A stretch of DNA of 64,000 nucleotides from positions 12,462,001-12,526,000 of the forward strand of contig QCXZ01000137.1 of assembly GCA_025024175.1 (NCBI GenBank). Reading direction: 5' to 3'. Of this stretch, positions 62,090 to 64,000 are shown piece after piece. Positions within the stretch are counted from its first letter, which is position 1. Every line of letters begins with the position of its first letter. Position numbers and translations under genes: made by a program. The DNA is from Rhyzopertha dominica (taxonomy: Eukaryota; Arthropoda; Insecta; Coleoptera; Bostrichidae). The notes beneath the pieces are model-generated. The model made no database searches. It had not been told where the DNA came from and worked only from the letters and a program-made list of their open reading frames with translations.

Positions 62090-62640
62090 AACAGGATTAT
62101 TAGCTTCGAAACATCTGCCGCTAGGTCTACGATCTATCCCAAAAAAACGAGGTCTCCAGCGTTTACGTAATCTCTTCAGCGAGATATCGGCAATTAAAAG
62201 GGAAATTTATTCTTGTAAGCGATAAGACGACCGGGATTGGACCAAAGCCGGTGCGTGTTACCTTCCGGGTGGGTTTCGGTTCAACCGTCCGAAGAAACCA
62301 CGACGGTTCCTCTTCCGAAATAGTAATTAAACGGACTGTTGAAAACATCTCTGGCTAATTATTTTTTCAAGCGATTCCCTTGGCAATTTTGTCATAGCCG
62401 TTTTGCCTAATTAATGAGCCTGTCATCGCAATTACGACCGTCGCGTTGGTCACGCGATACGAGACACGACTCTTGCTGCTCACAGCAGAGATCCACTTTC
62501 AGAAAGGAACAATCGCCAGGAAGTGGAAGCCGTGACCGTAACAGAAACAATACGCTGCATCACTGTTCGCTCGGTTGTCATCCGCAAAACGAGTGACTAG
62601 GGATCTTCGAAAAATCTTATCAAGCTACTCATCGGACTGT
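62090..62640. other. GC-richer island, no supported gene
   Basis: Includes GACCGTCGCGTTGGTCACGC and GTTACCTTCCGGGTGGG. Short frames on both strands have no similarity I recognise. Confidence 0.35.
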
Positions 62641-64000
62641 AGTTGCTCAAAATTTTGACCTTTTAGCTACACGCAGCCATAGCTCAAAAGTCTTAAGTGT
62701 CGAGGCAATGATAATATATGTATGAACAATAATATCGTTAAAACATCGTATCTATCAATGTTATGTTATGTTAAGGGTATTCGATGGAAATAGTTATCAA
62801 GTTTTGCTTATCTAAATTTTCATCGGAGATTTGTTAAGAGTATCATTTGTTTTGTATAACTAAAATTTGTTAAATCACCACAAAGTTGTCAACTTAATTG
62901 AAAAATAAAACTACAATTCTTTGAAACAATATCGGGAGCACCTGCTGGTATTTAAAACACTTCATTGTTTACAGTATGTATTGCGGCAAAACTATTATTT
63001 TAGATTCTCATGTCCCGAGGATACAAACCCTAAATACAAATTAAATCAGGATGAAAAATATGAAAATCACTCCGGTTTGCACCCAAACCATTTGACCACA
63101 CCAAAAAGTTAGGCATTCTGGACGATCACGCCACTTTGTATGGTGATGGTAATATCTGTCAATCACTGCTTAGTGATACCAAAAAGAGAAGAAAAAATAA
63201 AGATGGTAGCCAAACTACTAAAAATGATTTATAAACATTTAGGACTCGATTGACGTTAAATAAAAAATATAGCCTTGAATAAAATGCAGAGAATGAGTTG
63301 GATGAATAAGTGAATGAAGACAGGGAAATCTTATTATTTAAATACCGAGAGTAAAATTTTCTAACCTCGGGAGAAGAGCATCGCGTCTGCAACAAATGCT
63401 TCTAAAAACGTTTAATATTTCGGAATGTGGAATAAAAACAGCTTGAAATAATATTCAAGAAAGTGGTATTTTAAAACATACAGCACGTAAAACACAAAAA
63501 AATATAGAAAAACACGGTTGACTATGTATTAAAAAATGTACCGTCTCTACATTGAATATTACAAAGAATAAAGCGCAAAAACCATATCCCGCCAACACCG
63601 CAATGCTTTCAACGAAGAATTCAGTATATGTTGTTATAACCAGAAACTTTTGAAATGGCATATAATGCGGAGAAAAAGAATTTTCATGGAAATTTTGAGC
63701 AATATCAGAAAATAAAACGACAGCCGGAGATTTGAAAACCTTGATAAAGAATTTGCGAAGAACAACAGCAATATTAGGGTTGCTTATTTTGATTTTTAAA
63801 AGGTTTTGCCTACCCCACAATCTAAGGTAAGTGATCTTTGATATAAATGGAAGTACTTCACCTACAATTTTACTATGGTTTATAATATCTAAAATAATTA
63901 ACTAAACTGCTACATTTGGCACAATCAAATTGCAAATAAGGGTCCAAATGAAACTGCAAGCTGTTTTTTAACGTTTTTGAAAAAGGCATTATAGTAATAC
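62641..64000. other. AT-rich right edge, nothing supported
   Basis: The longest frame (121 codons, minus, 63455-63820) shows no recognised domain and no splice context that would mark it as an exon. Confidence 0.5.

Noticed and set aside
63455..63820. 121-codon minus frame as an upstream LSD1 exon
   Set aside because: No LSD1 motif and no matching splice phase.
1..64000. CRISPR arrays, operons or bacterial genes
   Set aside because: No spaced direct repeats and no dense coding; splice-split LSD1 and retroelements show a eukaryotic genome.

Overview
This window looks like AT-rich, repeat-laden nuclear DNA from an insect; a beetle is my best guess, from the mix of transposon families, but the sequence does not prove it. 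Genes are split by large introns, there are no operons, and fragments of many eukaryotic mobile elements are present. Scattered ambiguous bases (N) occur at several places, mostly in composition islands or repeats.

Only one host gene is clearly recognisable: the 3' part of the histone demethylase LSD1/KDM1A (Drosophila Su(var)3-3) on the minus strand. Three exons (36499-36651, 28304-28649, 24017-24368) join in phase and encode the last ~283 residues of the flavin amine-oxidase domain, ending at a TAG. The introns are 7.8 kb and 3.9 kb. I could not find the upstream exons (SWIRM, Tower, FAD-binding start) between 36652 and 64000, so they lie in an undetected place or beyond the window.

The rest is mainly mobile-element debris. 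In and around the LSD1 introns are a mariner remnant (21.6-22.6 kb), a second Tc1/IS630-type transposase tail (22.6-22.9 kb), a Ty3/gypsy remnant (24.9-25.7 kb), a Penelope-like element (PLE) remnant with a GIY-YIG domain (25.7-26.4 kb) and a foldback of about 870 bp (27.3-28.2 kb). Further right are a frameshifted LINE reverse transcriptase (51.0-53.1 kb), a second LINE fragment (53.7-54.3 kb) and three fragments of DDE transposases (30.5, 39.5 and 59.9 kb). A tRNA-like sequence sits in inverted duplicate at 48.0-48.25 kb.

The most interesting signal is a family of four repeats (1.3, 24.6, 34.7 and 44.2 kb) carrying a hammerhead self-cleaving ribozyme, three of them next to a shared foldback. 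The 34.7 kb copy is intact in all core positions and lies inside a 715 bp element with 76 bp terminal inverted repeats and a near-perfect 8 bp target duplication. A second class of hammerhead-like hairpins occurs after the Penelope GIY-YIG remnant and in other repeats at 16.0, 18.3 and 59.4 kb.

About a dozen islands of 250-900 bp with clearly higher GC and more CG dinucleotides are spaced through the AT-rich background. They lack convincing ORFs and are candidate conserved non-coding or regulatory elements. Long intervals between these features show nothing I can support.
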